From positions 1 through 64,000 of the forward strand of contig JABWCF010000005.1 of assembly GCA_013359255.1 (NCBI GenBank): DNA of 64,000 nt, read 5' to 3'. The stretch is from Flavobacteriales bacterium (GTDB taxonomy: Bacteria > Bacteroidota > Bacteroidia > Flavobacteriales_E > Vicingaceae). The notes under the pieces were generated by a model, which worked only from the letters and a program-made list of their open reading frames with translations, searched no databases and was not told where the DNA came from. How positions within the stretch are numbered: position 1 is the first letter of the stretch; each line of letters starts with the position of its first letter. Below are positions 27,645-36,608 of this stretch, piece by piece. A program made the position numbers and the translations under genes.

Positions 27645-30164
27645 ATGCACTTATTATTAATAAACTTTTGTTTTCTCTCAATATTTTTACTTTGTAGTAA
27701 ATTTCTTGCTTCACAATCTTTAAGTGGTGTAGTGTTCGATGAAAACAATCAACCTCTTTCATCGGTAAATGTTTACATTAAATACACCGCCACCGGAACC
27801 AGCACTAACTCAAAAGGCGAATACTTTATTACATTGCCACATACAGGCAATTTTGAAATTATTTTTTCAAGTATTGGATACCAAAATAAAATAATAGAAA
27901 TTACAGTTCGTAAAAATGAACGTATTATTAAAAATATTTGGCTGCAACCTGCGGTAGTAAATCTGAACGAGCTAACCGTAAGTGCCAAAAAACGAGACCC
28001 TGCTTATGATATTATTAAAAAATGCATTGATGAAAAGGACAACTATTTAAATCAATACCGCAATTCGGTTTCCGAAGTTTACATCAGAGCTACCGAAGAA
28101 GGCGACCTTTCGGATAAACAGAAAGCCAAACTAGAGCAGCAAAAGTTAAAGCAAGCCGAAAAAAACAAAAAGAAAAACAATGCCGATTCGCTGTGGGTGG
28201 TCGATACGCTGCAAACATTGGAAAACATACAGACGGATAAAAAAATGAACATCACCGAATCCAAACTAGTGCGATATTGGCAAGAGCCCAACTCAATGAA
28301 AGAAATTAAAACCGCCTATAAAAAAACAGGCAGTAGTTATGGTTTGTTTTATTTAACTACCACCGATGGAGATTTTAATTTTTACCATAATATATTAAAC
28401 ATTGAAAGATTGAGCGAAACCCCATTTATTTCGCCCCTTAGTCGTTTAACTTTTCTTACCTATAAATTTTCCTTAGAGGAAACCATAAAGCAAAATGAAA
28501 AAATAATTTATAAAATAAAAGTATGGCCGTGGAAAACAGGCGATGCCACATTAAAAGGTTTTTTGTGGATAGAAGATAACTCTTGGGCAATAGATAGTTT
28601 GGAACTTACTATGGAAAAAGGCACCTTACTGATTTACGACCGATTTACAATTCGTCAAAAATATAACTTGTTTAATGATAGTATTAGAGCATTAACTAAA
28701 CAAGAGTTTACTTATTTTTCTAAAGACGGGAAAAACGAGTATAACGGAAAAACCATTGTGGTTTATTCAAACTACAAGTTTAATCAGGAGTTTCCAAAAC
28801 GCTTTTTTGGAAATGAGTTAGGGGTTACAGAAAAAGATGCCCTTAAACGAGATGCTGTGTTTTGGAACAATGAGCGACCTGTTCCACTTACACGAGAAGA
28901 GCAAATTTATATTGCCAAACAAGATAGCATTTACGAAAAAGTCAATTCTAAAGAATATCAGGATTCGGTTGATGCTCGCTTTAACAAAGTTACATGGGGT
29001 AAAGTGTTATACTGGGGGCAGGGCTATCGTAAGCGTTCAGAAAAAAAAGAAATTTGGTTTGGTTCACTGGGGGAATACTTAGAGCCTTTTCAAATAGGAG
29101 GCTTTCGTTTTGGTCCTTACGTATCCTATTTTAAGAAGTGGAAAAATGAAAAATATATAAATACCAATGCCTCCCTTAATTATGGTTTTAGAAACGAAGA
29201 TTTTAAAGGGGGATTATCTACCACCTTTAGATATAATCCGTACAAGTTATCTGAAATACGCACATGGCAGGGGCACCTCTTTGATGTTATAAATCCATAC
29301 GATGCTTTCTTAAATCTAATAAAAAGAGCTAATTATTTCGAAAAAACATATTTGGGCTTAGGTCATAAAACTGAATTACTGAATGGTTTATATTTTGATA
29401 TTTCGGGCGAATACACCTTTAGAAAGCCAATCTCGGGCTATAAGTTTGGAACAGTAATGGATGACGTATTTACTAATAATGTTCCGGTAGATTTTATAGC
29501 ATTTAACAGTTTTATAACTACAACATCGCTTTCGTATACCATAAACCAAAAATACATTCGCGAGCCCTTCCGAAAAATGGTGCTTGGCAGCAAGTGGCCC
29601 ACCTTTTCTATCGTTCACAAAAAGGGCATAAGTGGTATTTTTTCTAGTGCGGTAAATTTCGATTACTTAGAGGTGTTAATGAATCAGTCTTTTAAAGTAG
29701 GAACCTTGGGTACATCGAATTATCGTCTAAGCAGCGGAAAGTTTTTGAATACTAGGCAACTTAGTTTTATTGATTTTAAATACCATCGGGCTGGCGACCC
29801 GTTTTTGTACTCAAACCCCATGTATTCCTATCAACTCCTCGAATCTACCATGTCTACCATAGATATTTATTACGAATTACATTATATTCATCACTTTAAC
29901 GGAGCATTTATAAATAACATTCCTCTTGTTAAAAAAACAAGAATACAAACCGTGATGGGAGGTGGGCTTTTGTACATGACCGACCGGAAATACCAGTATG
30001 CAGAAGTATATGCCGGTGTAGAAAGATCTTTTCGTATAGCCCGCAGGCGTTTTCGATTTGGAATATATGGTGTGGCAGCAGAAGCCAATCAGGCTAAACC
30101 GAAATACGGAATTAAGTTTTCGTTAGAGGAATTTAATCATCGCGAAAACAGGTGGAGGTTTTAA
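27645..30164 (+). CDS. DUF5686 outer-membrane protein with carboxypeptidase-regulatory-like domain
   Basis: An 839-aa envelope protein. A signal peptide (about 1-24, ending FLASQ) is followed by a carboxypeptidase-regulatory-like beta-sandwich (about 27-115: SGVVFDENNQPLSSVNVYI, then STNSKGEYFITLP). The large DUF5686 region follows, starting YDIIKKCIDEKDNY and ending in amphipathic strands with C-terminal GIKFSLEEFNHRENRWRF. A Lys-rich insert lies at about 165-185. The family is restricted largely to Bacteroidota and is predicted to form an outer-membrane barrel; its role is unknown. The promoter region holds the (GTAT)n tract, so expression could vary with tract length. It ends 3 nt before the convergent NUDIX gene. 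Confidence 0.88.
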   Translation: MHLLLINFCFLSIFLLCSKFLASQSLSGVVFDENNQPLSSVNVYIKYTATGTSTNSKGEYFITLPHTGNFEIIFSSIGYQNKIIEITVRKNERIIKNIWLQPAVVNLNELTVSAKKRDPAYDIIKKCIDEKDNYLNQYRNSVSEVYIRATEEGDLSDKQKAKLEQQKLKQAEKNKKKNNADSLWVVDTLQTLENIQTDKKMNITESKLVRYWQEPNSMKEIKTAYKKTGSSYGLFYLTTTDGDFNFYHNILNIERLSETPFISPLSRLTFLTYKFSLEETIKQNEKIIYKIKVWPWKTGDATLKGFLWIEDNSWAIDSLELTMEKGTLLIYDRFTIRQKYNLFNDSIRALTKQEFTYFSKDGKNEYNGKTIVVYSNYKFNQEFPKRFFGNELGVTEKDALKRDAVFWNNERPVPLTREEQIYIAKQDSIYEKVNSKEYQDSVDARFNKVTWGKVLYWGQGYRKRSEKKEIWFGSLGEYLEPFQIGGFRFGPYVSYFKKWKNEKYINTNASLNYGFRNEDFKGGLSTTFRYNPYKLSEIRTWQGHLFDVINPYDAFLNLIKRANYFEKTYLGLGHKTELLNGLYFDISGEYTFRKPISGYKFGTVMDDVFTNNVPVDFIAFNSFITTTSLSYTINQKYIREPFRKMVLGSKWPTFSIVHKKGISGIFSSAVNFDYLEVLMNQSFKVGTLGTSNYRLSSGKFLNTRQLSFIDFKYHRAGDPFLYSNPMYSYQLLESTMSTIDIYYELHYIHHFNGAFINNIPLVKKTRIQTVMGGGLLYMTDRKYQYAEVYAGVERSFRIARRRFRFGIYGVAAEANQAKPKYGIKFSLEEFNHRENRWRF

Positions 30165-30167
30165 TGT

Positions 30168-30719
30168 TTAAAGTTCTCCGTTTAGCATCATTAGCTTTAT
30201 TTTTAAAACGGCTGTTACTGTGAGGCTGTCTAAAATAGTACCATTTAATACTAGTTGGTATAATTCTTCGAATGGAATTTTTTTAATCTGCAAAATCTCA
30301 GATTCTTCAGGTTGTGGAGCAACAAATTCTAATTTTCTGGCAAGGTATAAAATGGCTCGTTCATCACTTGCTGAGTTGCTTAAATACATTTCCTGAATTT
30401 TTGTATATTCTTTAGCTATAATTCCTGTTTCTTCCATTAATTCACGTTGAGCGCTTTCTAATGCCGTAACCTTTCTGCTCCCCCCACCTTCAGGAATTTC
30501 CCAACTGTATTGCTTAATAGGAAAGCGGTATTGCCCTACAATCCATGTATTATAGTGCTCATCGAGGGGTAGTATGCCTATGGCTAAATTTTTAAAGTGA
30601 ATAGTACCGTATATACCTTCATTTCCTTTGGAGTTTAACACTTTGTGTTCATCTACCTTAATCCATGGGTTTTGATAAATTTCTTTGGTGTTTAATATCT
30701 TCCAAGGGTTGGTTTCCAT
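30168..30719 (-). CDS. NUDIX hydrolase (ADP-ribose pyrophosphatase-like)
   Basis: A 183-aa hydrolase that should cleave nucleoside diphosphates linked to another moiety. The NUDIX box is complete, with Gly84-85 region GGGSRKVTALESAQRELMEE followed by TGI; the REL and EE residues bind the metal. The upstream PIKQYSWEIPEGG is typical of the ADP-sugar pyrophosphatase subgroup, as is the later segment YLSNSASDERAILYLARKL. It is separated from the sigma-factor gene by a strong terminator, so it is upstream of a different transcript. The substrate is inferred only to subgroup level. Confidence 0.88.
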   Translation of the reverse strand: METNPWKILNTKEIYQNPWIKVDEHKVLNSKGNEGIYGTIHFKNLAIGILPLDEHYNTWIVGQYRFPIKQYSWEIPEGGGSRKVTALESAQRELMEETGIIAKEYTKIQEMYLSNSASDERAILYLARKLEFVAPQPEESEILQIKKIPFEELYQLVLNGTILDSLTVTAVLKIKLMMLNGEL

Positions 30720-30756
30720 ATTTCTTTTTTTAGGTACGATTCGTATATTTTAAACA

Positions 30757-30784
30757 AAAAACCCCGAAAATTTTCGGGGTTTTT
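30757..30784 (-). terminator. Rho-independent terminator after rpoD
   Basis: A perfect palindrome, AAAAACCCCGAAAA with TTTTCGGGGTTTTT, lies 20 nt beyond the sigma-factor stop on the minus strand. It could end transcription in either direction, but only the leftward sigma-factor message needs it. Confidence 0.9.
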
Positions 30785-30803
30785 ATTTGGAGGTTATTAA
30801 AAA

Positions 30804-31667
30804 CTATAAATAGGTTTGAAGATTATTTACTCTAGACATTCTGCGTAATCTGCGAAGTCCTCTTTCTTTAATTTGGCGTATTCTTTCTCTGGTTAATCCA
30901 AAATTATTGCCAATTTCTTCTAGGGTCATTTCGTTTTTTCCGCCAAGACCAAAAAATAATCGGATAACTTCTGCTTCTATTCCTTTTAGGTGTTTTAGCG
31001 ATCTTTCTAAATCATTTGCAAGAGACTCTTTATAGAGCTCATCTGATGGAGTAGGTGTATCACTATTTTCAAGAACATGTACCAAAGAGTTGTTATCTTC
31101 ATCGTTTGCTAAAGGGGCATCTAGCGAAACTTGTTTTTTCGACATCATCATTGATAGTTCTACCTTTTCAGGGTCCATTTCAATAAGAACAGAAAGCTCG
31201 TCAGCAGTAGGTTCTCTTTCAAATTTTTGCTCAAAATCAATGGTTGCTTTATTTATTTTTTGAATTTCACCCAAACGATTGTGTGGTAGCCTGATGGTTC
31301 TAGAATTATCTGCTGCAGCTTTTAGGATGGATTGACGAATCCACCATACCGCATAAGAGATAAATTTAAAACCTTTGGTGGGGTCGTACCTACGGGCAGC
31401 TTCGATTAGACCTAAATTCCCCTCATTAATCAAGTCTTCTAATGTTAAACCGGTATTTTGGTATTGTTTGGCTACACTAATAACGAAACGGAGGTTGGCT
31501 CTTACTAGTCGGTCTAAAGCATAATCATCACCTTTTTGTATGCGGTGGGCTAATTCTACTTCTTCCTCGGGAGTAATCATGCCCTCTTTAGAAACCTCCT
31601 GAAGGTATTTTTCTAAAGAGCGACTTTCTCTTTTGGTAATTTGTTGCGTAATCTTTAATTGTCTCAT
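30804..31667 (-). CDS. rpoD: Primary RNA polymerase sigma factor (RpoD/SigA, short Bacteroidota form)
   Basis: A 287-aa sigma-70 family factor. Region 1.2 (SLEKYLQEVSKEGMITPEEE) is followed by region 2 (LVRANLRFVISVAKQYQ, LIEAARRYDPTKGFKFISYAVWWIRQ), region 3 and region 4 (EVIRLFFGL, MTLEEIGNNFGLTRERIRQIKERGLRRLR). The acidic N-terminal region 1.1 is absent, as in the primary sigma of Bacteroidota, which recognises TTTG/TAnnTTTG promoters. Such boxes occur at several genes in this window. It has its own terminator downstream and a 189-nt A/T-rich leader region upstream with no clear gene. Confidence 0.95.
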   Translation of the reverse strand: MRQLKITQQITKRESRSLEKYLQEVSKEGMITPEEEVELAHRIQKGDDYALDRLVRANLRFVISVAKQYQNTGLTLEDLINEGNLGLIEAARRYDPTKGFKFISYAVWWIRQSILKAAADNSRTIRLPHNRLGEIQKINKATIDFEQKFEREPTADELSVLIEMDPEKVELSMMMSKKQVSLDAPLANDEDNNSLVHVLENSDTPTPSDELYKESLANDLERSLKHLKGIEAEVIRLFFGLGGKNEMTLEEIGNNFGLTRERIRQIKERGLRRLRRMSRVNNLQTYL

Positions 31668-31856
31668 TTTATGTTGATTGGTTTGTTGTTACAAAGTTTA
31701 TTTTATGTATTGGTCGGCTAATATATAACAGTTTTTTTAACTTGCAATATGTTTTTAGACGGTTGTTCAACGAGAAAGGTTGAATTATGTTATACATTTA
31801 ACAAAATTTATAATAAAAAGTTTAATGAACACCATACTGTATAGTATCAGCAATAA

Positions 31857-32336
31857 TTAGGCCTTATTTTTTCTTGAAATAATGATTCTGTTTCCTTCGG
31901 TGGTAACACCCCATTGTTTATCGAAAACTTGACGAATGTAGCGTGTATAAAGTTTTATTCGAACCGTTGGTTTTTTACCGTCTTCTTGTTTTTTAGGCTC
32001 TCCTGTAAATTCATAGGTATGTATATTCGGGTGTTCTTGCATATAAGATTGTACAATAAGCACAATGGTTGACATTACCTTATACATTTCACCTTTATTG
32101 GTTTCGGAGTATTCTTCGCCCTCAAATTCATCATTGGTTACTCCAAAAACGATGGTAGCACTAAGAATGTCGTTTTGCTTACGACCAAAACGTACTTCGT
32201 AAAATATTCCGGTATCTGTGGTAAAAGTAAACACACTCCCGCTTTTTATGGGCGGAAATACAACGGTATATGGTTTTACTAAGCCAGACATTCCTATTCG
32301 GGAAAAAACATACAAATATGCAAACATTAAATCCAT
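31857..32336 (-). CDS. Hypothetical protein
   Basis: A 159-aa soluble protein not assigned to a family. Strands such as FTFTTDTGIFYEVRFGRK and ATIVFGVTND are followed by a helix with NKGEMYKVMSTIVLIVQSYM, then KPTVRIKLYTRYIRQVF. This suggests an alpha/beta fold, and I have seen this style in Bacteroidota proteins of unknown role. The start is uncertain. ATG 32336 would add a hydrophobic leader (MDLMFAYLYVFSRIG), whereas ATG 32291 (MSGLVKPYTVV) has a -7-like CATATTTG shortly before it and gives a better soluble N-terminus. It is divergent from the DnaJ-like gene, with 71 nt between. Confidence 0.55.
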   Translation of the reverse strand: MDLMFAYLYVFSRIGMSGLVKPYTVVFPPIKSGSVFTFTTDTGIFYEVRFGRKQNDILSATIVFGVTNDEFEGEEYSETNKGEMYKVMSTIVLIVQSYMQEHPNIHTYEFTGEPKKQEDGKKPTVRIKLYTRYIRQVFDKQWGVTTEGNRIIISRKNKA

Positions 32337-32407
32337 TAAACAAGCAGAACTATTTTTATTACTCTTTTTATGTTTTTCTTGTACTTTAGCTCTTTGAATT
32401 AAATAGA

Positions 32408-33142
32408 ATGAAAATTGGCAAATGGATTGGCGGTGGCTTAGGTTGGGCGTTTGGCGGGCCTATAGGGGCATTAGTTGGTTTTGCTTTAGGTAGTGTGCTA
32501 GATGGAGGTGGAGCAGAAAATAATACACAAACTAAAGAACGAAAAAGAGCAGTGCAAACCGAACCGGGCGATTTTGGGGCTAGCTTGGTGGTATTGGCTT
32601 CGTGTGTAATGAAAAGCGATGGAAAGGTTCTGCAGTCTGAACTTTCATATGTGCGTTCTTTTTTACTGAAACAATTTGGTGCCGAAAAAGCAAAAGAGTA
32701 TCTACTGATACTAAGAGAAGTACTTAAAAGAGACGTGCCTGTACGCGAGGTGTGTTTTCAAATAAAGCAATATATGAACCTTAGCTCTCGTTTGCAACTG
32801 CTTCATTTTTTGTTTGGTATTGCTGCTGCCGATGGTGCTATATCCGAGAAAGAGTATAAGGTATTGTTTTCCATTTCGGGTTATTTGGGGGTTTCGCAGC
32901 AAGATTATCTTTCAATAAAAAGCATGTTTGTGCAAAGTAGCACAAGCGATTATCAGATTTTAGAAATTGCCAAAGACGTAAACGATGAGGAGGTTAAAAA
33001 GGCTTACCGCAAAATGGCTATGAAATATCACCCTGACAAAGTGGCGCATTTGGGGGAAGAGGTGCAAAAGGCTGCAAATGAAAAATTTCAGAAAGTACAA
33101 AAAGCCTTTGAAAACATTAAAAAGAGTAGAGGAATAGCGTAA
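32408..33142 (+). CDS. TerB/DnaJ-domain protein (DjlA-like co-chaperone)
   Basis: A 244-aa protein with three parts. A Gly-rich hydrophobic N-terminus (KWIGGGLGWAFGGPIGALVG) may anchor or insert in the membrane. A TerB-like helical domain spans about 55-170, with the acidic motifs CVMKSDGKVLQSE and IAAADGAISEKE that bind metal in the family. The C-terminal J domain spans about 180-242, with the HPD motif in MAMKYHPDKVAHLG. The order matches DjlA, which recruits DnaK at the membrane. The J-domain helix IV region is truncated, ending FENIKKSRGIA. It is followed by the rhomboid protease gene on the same strand. Confidence 0.85.
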   Translation: MKIGKWIGGGLGWAFGGPIGALVGFALGSVLDGGGAENNTQTKERKRAVQTEPGDFGASLVVLASCVMKSDGKVLQSELSYVRSFLLKQFGAEKAKEYLLILREVLKRDVPVREVCFQIKQYMNLSSRLQLLHFLFGIAAADGAISEKEYKVLFSISGYLGVSQQDYLSIKSMFVQSSTSDYQILEIAKDVNDEEVKKAYRKMAMKYHPDKVAHLGEEVQKAANEKFQKVQKAFENIKKSRGIA

Positions 33143-33197
33143 TAAAATATGTTGTACTTAGCTTAAACTAATTTAAACAGAAGCAGCCACTCAAAAA

Positions 33198-33935
33198 ATG
33201 GTATTCATATTGATAGGGTTGAATTATATGAATACTGTGCATTCTGTTTCCAAAAAGCAAGATAAAGCTTCAGTTCGCTTATTTTTCTTTACTTCGGTAT
33301 TACCGGTTTTATTGCTCCTAATTCCTATGTTTTTATTAAAATTTATAGAAAGTTATTATCATCTTTCTTTTTCAGATTATGGAATTTTTCCCAGAAAAAT
33401 AAGTGGGCTATCGGGTATTTTATTCTCACCTTTTATACATGGAAACTGGGCTCATCTTATAAATAATGCAATTCCCTTATTTATTATGGGTATTGCCTTA
33501 TTTTATTTTTATAAGGAAATAGCATGGAAAACATTTTTTTGGATATGGATAATGCAAGGGATTTGGACTTGGCTGGCAGCCAGAGAATCTTTTCATGTTG
33601 GAGCAAGCGGAATTTTATATGGATTGTTCGGCTTTTTGCTTTTAAGTGGAATTATTAGGATGAATAAGGCCTTATTGATTATTTCCTTGCTGGTTGTTTT
33701 AGAATATGGCAGCATGGTTTGGGGAGTGTTCCCAATTAAATACGAAATAAGTTGGGAATCGCATTTATGGGGTTTGGCTGCAGGTGTGGCACTTGCTTTT
33801 GTTTTTAAAAAACAAGGAATGCAAAGAGAAATTTATAAGTGGGAAGAAGACGAAGAAGAGGTTGAAAATTCTTTAAATGAGATAAAAATTAGCTATGAAT
33901 TTATAGAGAAAGAAAAAAAAGAAGAGAATCTTTAA
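33198..33935 (+). CDS. Rhomboid family intramembrane serine protease
   Basis: A 245-aa membrane protease. The Ser of the dyad is in HVGASGILYGLFGFLLLSG, and its His partner is in the last helix, WESHLWGLAAGVALAF. The L1-loop region is FIHGNWAHLINNAIPLF, with the family HxNxxH variant. Six helices are predictable. The hydrophilic C-terminus is strongly acidic. The start may be 33198 or the in-frame ATG 33228; the latter removes ten hydrophobic residues and gives a more usual cytosolic N-terminus. The stop overlaps by 4 nt the stop of the convergent dltA-like gene. Confidence 0.9.
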   Translation: MVFILIGLNYMNTVHSVSKKQDKASVRLFFFTSVLPVLLLLIPMFLLKFIESYYHLSFSDYGIFPRKISGLSGILFSPFIHGNWAHLINNAIPLFIMGIALFYFYKEIAWKTFFWIWIMQGIWTWLAARESFHVGASGILYGLFGFLLLSGIIRMNKALLIISLLVVLEYGSMVWGVFPIKYEISWESHLWGLAAGVALAFVFKKQGMQREIYKWEEDEEEVENSLNEIKISYEFIEKEKKEENL

Positions 33936-35431
33936 TCTTTTCTAGAGGCATAAAATTCTATTAATTTATTTTTATCTATTTTATGACTGACATTGTAAGG
34001 AAACTCTTCAAGCACGATAATCTCCGATGGAACCATATAGTAGGGTAATTTTTTTTTCAAAAAATCAGTTAGCTCACTAATCGCATTGCCTACATTCTGA
34101 TTTAGTATTACGAATGAAATTATTTTTTTTACCTCTGCATTTCGTTTTAGAGGAATGGTTACGGCATCATTAATGAGGTAGTGGGTTGAAATAACGTGGT
34201 TTATTTCGTTTATTTCAATTCTAAAACCGTGTAACTTTACTTGGTCATCATTTCTGCCTAAGAAAAAAAATAAACCTTCTGTTTGATAAGATAAATCGCC
34301 TGTTTTAAAGCTTTGGTGTTTATTATGTGTAAAAAACTTTAGATTGTTTAGAGATTCATTCTTAAAGTAACCTGCCGACACATGGGGGCCGTTTATAATA
34401 AGCTCTCCCTCTTTTTTATCTGCAGAATTAAAATCTATAAATAATTCTGCATCTGGTCTACAATAGCCTATAGGTAGTGTAGTGTATTTCGCTATGATAT
34501 CATCGGTAATTTCTATAAAAGTGGTTACAATGGTGGCTTCAGTTGGTCCATATGCATTATAAATGGAGCATCCAGGAAACAATGTTTTAAGTTTTTTGCA
34601 AGTAACATTCGGAAGTTCTTCTCCCATAAATAAAAATTTTTTTAGTGATGGTATTTTGTTTTTCTCAAAAGAAACATTTCGCAGAAAAATAAAAATAAAA
34701 GAGGGGGTGGATGTCCAAACAGTACAACGGTACTTTATTAATCGGTTTATAAAATCTTCCTGATTTTTTGCTATATCGTTAGAAGTTAAAACCAAACTTC
34801 CTCCAACAGAAAAGGCGTTAATAACATCGCATAAAGAAACGTCAAACGAAAAAGGAGCTTGGTTTAGGAATACATCGTTTTGATGAAAGCCAAAGTCTGA
34901 GGTAGCCCAATTTACAAAAGAAATAATGTTGTTTCGGGTTATTTGAACACCTTTAGGTTCTCCGGTAGAACCGGAAGTAAACATAATATATTGTAAAAGT
35001 TCGTTTTTAATGTAGTAGATATAGTTTTCGAATTTGGGTAAGGTATTTTCTTTAACTATTAATTCGCTATTAATAGATATTGGAATGGAGAATGGTAATG
35101 GGAGTTGTGTGCAATTAATGGCAACTTGGGTACCCGTTTGTTCTATTATTTTTTCAATTCTTTGCGGTGGGTATATAACGTCTATCGGAACATAAGTGAT
35201 TCCTGAAGAGAAACAAGCAAGAATAGAAACGGGAAAAAAATGTTCTTTATGTCCATAAATAAGAATAGGGTGCCCTTTAGGAATACCTATTTTATTAAAT
35301 AATTCGGATAATTGTTCTACTTTGTTTTTTAATTCATCCCAGTTTAAATCTACATCGCTGGCAGAAATTGCCAATTTATGGGGTTGATTTTCTAACTCGG
35401 TAAATTCATTGCGAAAAAAGTTAAAATTCAT
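33932..35431 (-). CDS. dltA: DltA-like aminoacyl-carrier-protein ligase
   Basis: A 499-aa adenylation enzyme matching the size and motifs of D-alanine:carrier-protein ligase. The P-loop FTSGSTGEPK is at 151-160. Asp197 (FSFDVS) would bind the substrate amino group. Further motifs are YGPTEAT, KTGDL, the hinge GRNDDQVKLHGFRIE and a C-terminal catalytic Lys in NVSHKIDKNKL. It should load an amino acid on the DltC-like carrier encoded in the same operon. In Bacillus DltA the FLFCGE motif carries a Cys (about residue 269) that packs against D-alanine. Here the motif is FLFMGEELP, with Met269, so the amino-acid choice may differ. It is the last gene of the operon, 10 nt after dltB. Confidence 0.88.
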   Translation of the reverse strand: MNFNFFRNEFTELENQPHKLAISASDVDLNWDELKNKVEQLSELFNKIGIPKGHPILIYGHKEHFFPVSILACFSSGITYVPIDVIYPPQRIEKIIEQTGTQVAINCTQLPLPFSIPISINSELIVKENTLPKFENYIYYIKNELLQYIMFTSGSTGEPKGVQITRNNIISFVNWATSDFGFHQNDVFLNQAPFSFDVSLCDVINAFSVGGSLVLTSNDIAKNQEDFINRLIKYRCTVWTSTPSFIFIFLRNVSFEKNKIPSLKKFLFMGEELPNVTCKKLKTLFPGCSIYNAYGPTEATIVTTFIEITDDIIAKYTTLPIGYCRPDAELFIDFNSADKKEGELIINGPHVSAGYFKNESLNNLKFFTHNKHQSFKTGDLSYQTEGLFFFLGRNDDQVKLHGFRIEINEINHVISTHYLINDAVTIPLKRNAEVKKIISFVILNQNVGNAISELTDFLKKKLPYYMVPSEIIVLEEFPYNVSHKIDKNKLIEFYASRKD

Positions 35432-35441
35432 TTATTTATTT

Positions 35442-36605
35442 TTAAAACAAGGTACAATAACCACTAAAAATATAGAGAGAAAATGCGGCCAAATGAAACA
35501 TTATAAATATGCTTAAATATTTTACAATAGAAGAGTTCATATTTCCAAAAACAATATCGCGATTGTATTTTTTGCAATAATAAATGTACGTATTATATAC
35601 TGCCGAGTAAATAGCAAAAAGAACACCGCTAAGTATAAAGTTTAATGAAAATCCATTCCAACACCCCATGAGGGTAAAAGTTAAAAAAAGAGATACATTT
35701 TGGCGAAAGAGAGGCATTTTTTTTAATTTTTTCTTTCTGGTAAAAAATAAATATAGGGGTGAAAAAAAATTATCTTTTAGCCAAGTTCCAAGACTTATAT
35801 GAAAACGATTCCAAAAGTCTTGTGGGTTTTGAGCTAAATAGGGTTTATTGAAGTTTAATGGTAAATGAATGCCCATCATTTTCCCTACTCCCAACGCCAT
35901 AAAAGAGTATCCTGCAAAATCAAAGAAAAGATAAAAATAGTATGCATATATTGTATTTAAAGTGCTTAGAGAATAGAGGGAATCGGTTTCAGAATCATTT
36001 AGCCAATATCTGCTAACTAGTTCGGCAAGAATAAACTTAAATGCAATTCCTTTAACTAAATAATTCCACGCGGAAATAAAATTTTCGGGAATTAAATTTC
36101 TAAATCCAAGGTCTTCTGATTTTTTAAAATTACTGTAACGGTCTATTGGCCCTATGAGTAAGGAGGGGGTAAATGCTAAAAAATTAAAATACGAAAACAG
36201 GTTAGGCATATTTTCGTTGTTCGCCTTTTCCATGTAAAGTCCCACCGTTTTAAAAGAAGCATAAGATAAACCCGCAAATGAAATAATATCATTTAAACGA
36301 AAAGGGTAATAGTGTACCCGTATATCGGATTTTACAAGAACGAGTGGTAAAAGCAAAAGTAATATGCCCCACAACTTAATATTAAACCTAAAAACCGATA
36401 AATTTAAAAAGGTAACAACGTATGAAAAAAGTATAAGTAGAAGAAAGTGTGTGGGCTTAGGAAACACAAGCACCAAAAAAAGAGCATTTAGAAAAAAGAG
36501 TACTTGTTTATAGAACTTATTTGGAACAAAAAATTTAGAAACATGTAGCAGCAATATAAAGATGCCCATTAAAATAAAAAACTCGTATGTAGTAAAAGGA
36601 AGCAC
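35442..36605 (-). CDS. dltB: DltB-like MBOAT acyltransferase
   Basis: A 387-aa multi-pass membrane acyltransferase. Over the whole length it follows DltB: GPIDRYSNF, FFDFAGYSFMALGVG, NFNKPYLAQNPQDFWNRFHISL, and the C-terminal FHLAAFSLYIFSG. His371 in that last motif corresponds to the catalytic His (336 in the solved DltB). The second conserved position, WHG in most DltB, is Asn317 here (MGCWNG), as in many eukaryotic MBOATs that use Asn/His pairs. It should move an aminoacyl group from the carrier across the membrane to the DltX-like peptide. It starts 3 nt after the dltX stop. The full-length C-terminus indicates an intact gene. Confidence 0.9.
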   Translation of the reverse strand: MLPFTTYEFFILMGIFILLLHVSKFFVPNKFYKQVLFFLNALFLVLVFPKPTHFLLLILFSYVVTFLNLSVFRFNIKLWGILLLLLPLVLVKSDIRVHYYPFRLNDIISFAGLSYASFKTVGLYMEKANNENMPNLFSYFNFLAFTPSLLIGPIDRYSNFKKSEDLGFRNLIPENFISAWNYLVKGIAFKFILAELVSRYWLNDSETDSLYSLSTLNTIYAYYFYLFFDFAGYSFMALGVGKMMGIHLPLNFNKPYLAQNPQDFWNRFHISLGTWLKDNFFSPLYLFFTRKKKLKKMPLFRQNVSLFLTFTLMGCWNGFSLNFILSGVLFAIYSAVYNTYIYYCKKYNRDIVFGNMNSSIVKYLSIFIMFHLAAFSLYIFSGYCTLF

Positions 36606-36608
36606 GGC

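Noticed and set aside
35645-35700. DltB-like protein judged inactive because it lacks the WHG histidine
   Set aside because: The other catalytic His (371) and the full C-terminus are kept, and Asn at this position is found in active MBOATs, so loss of function does not follow.
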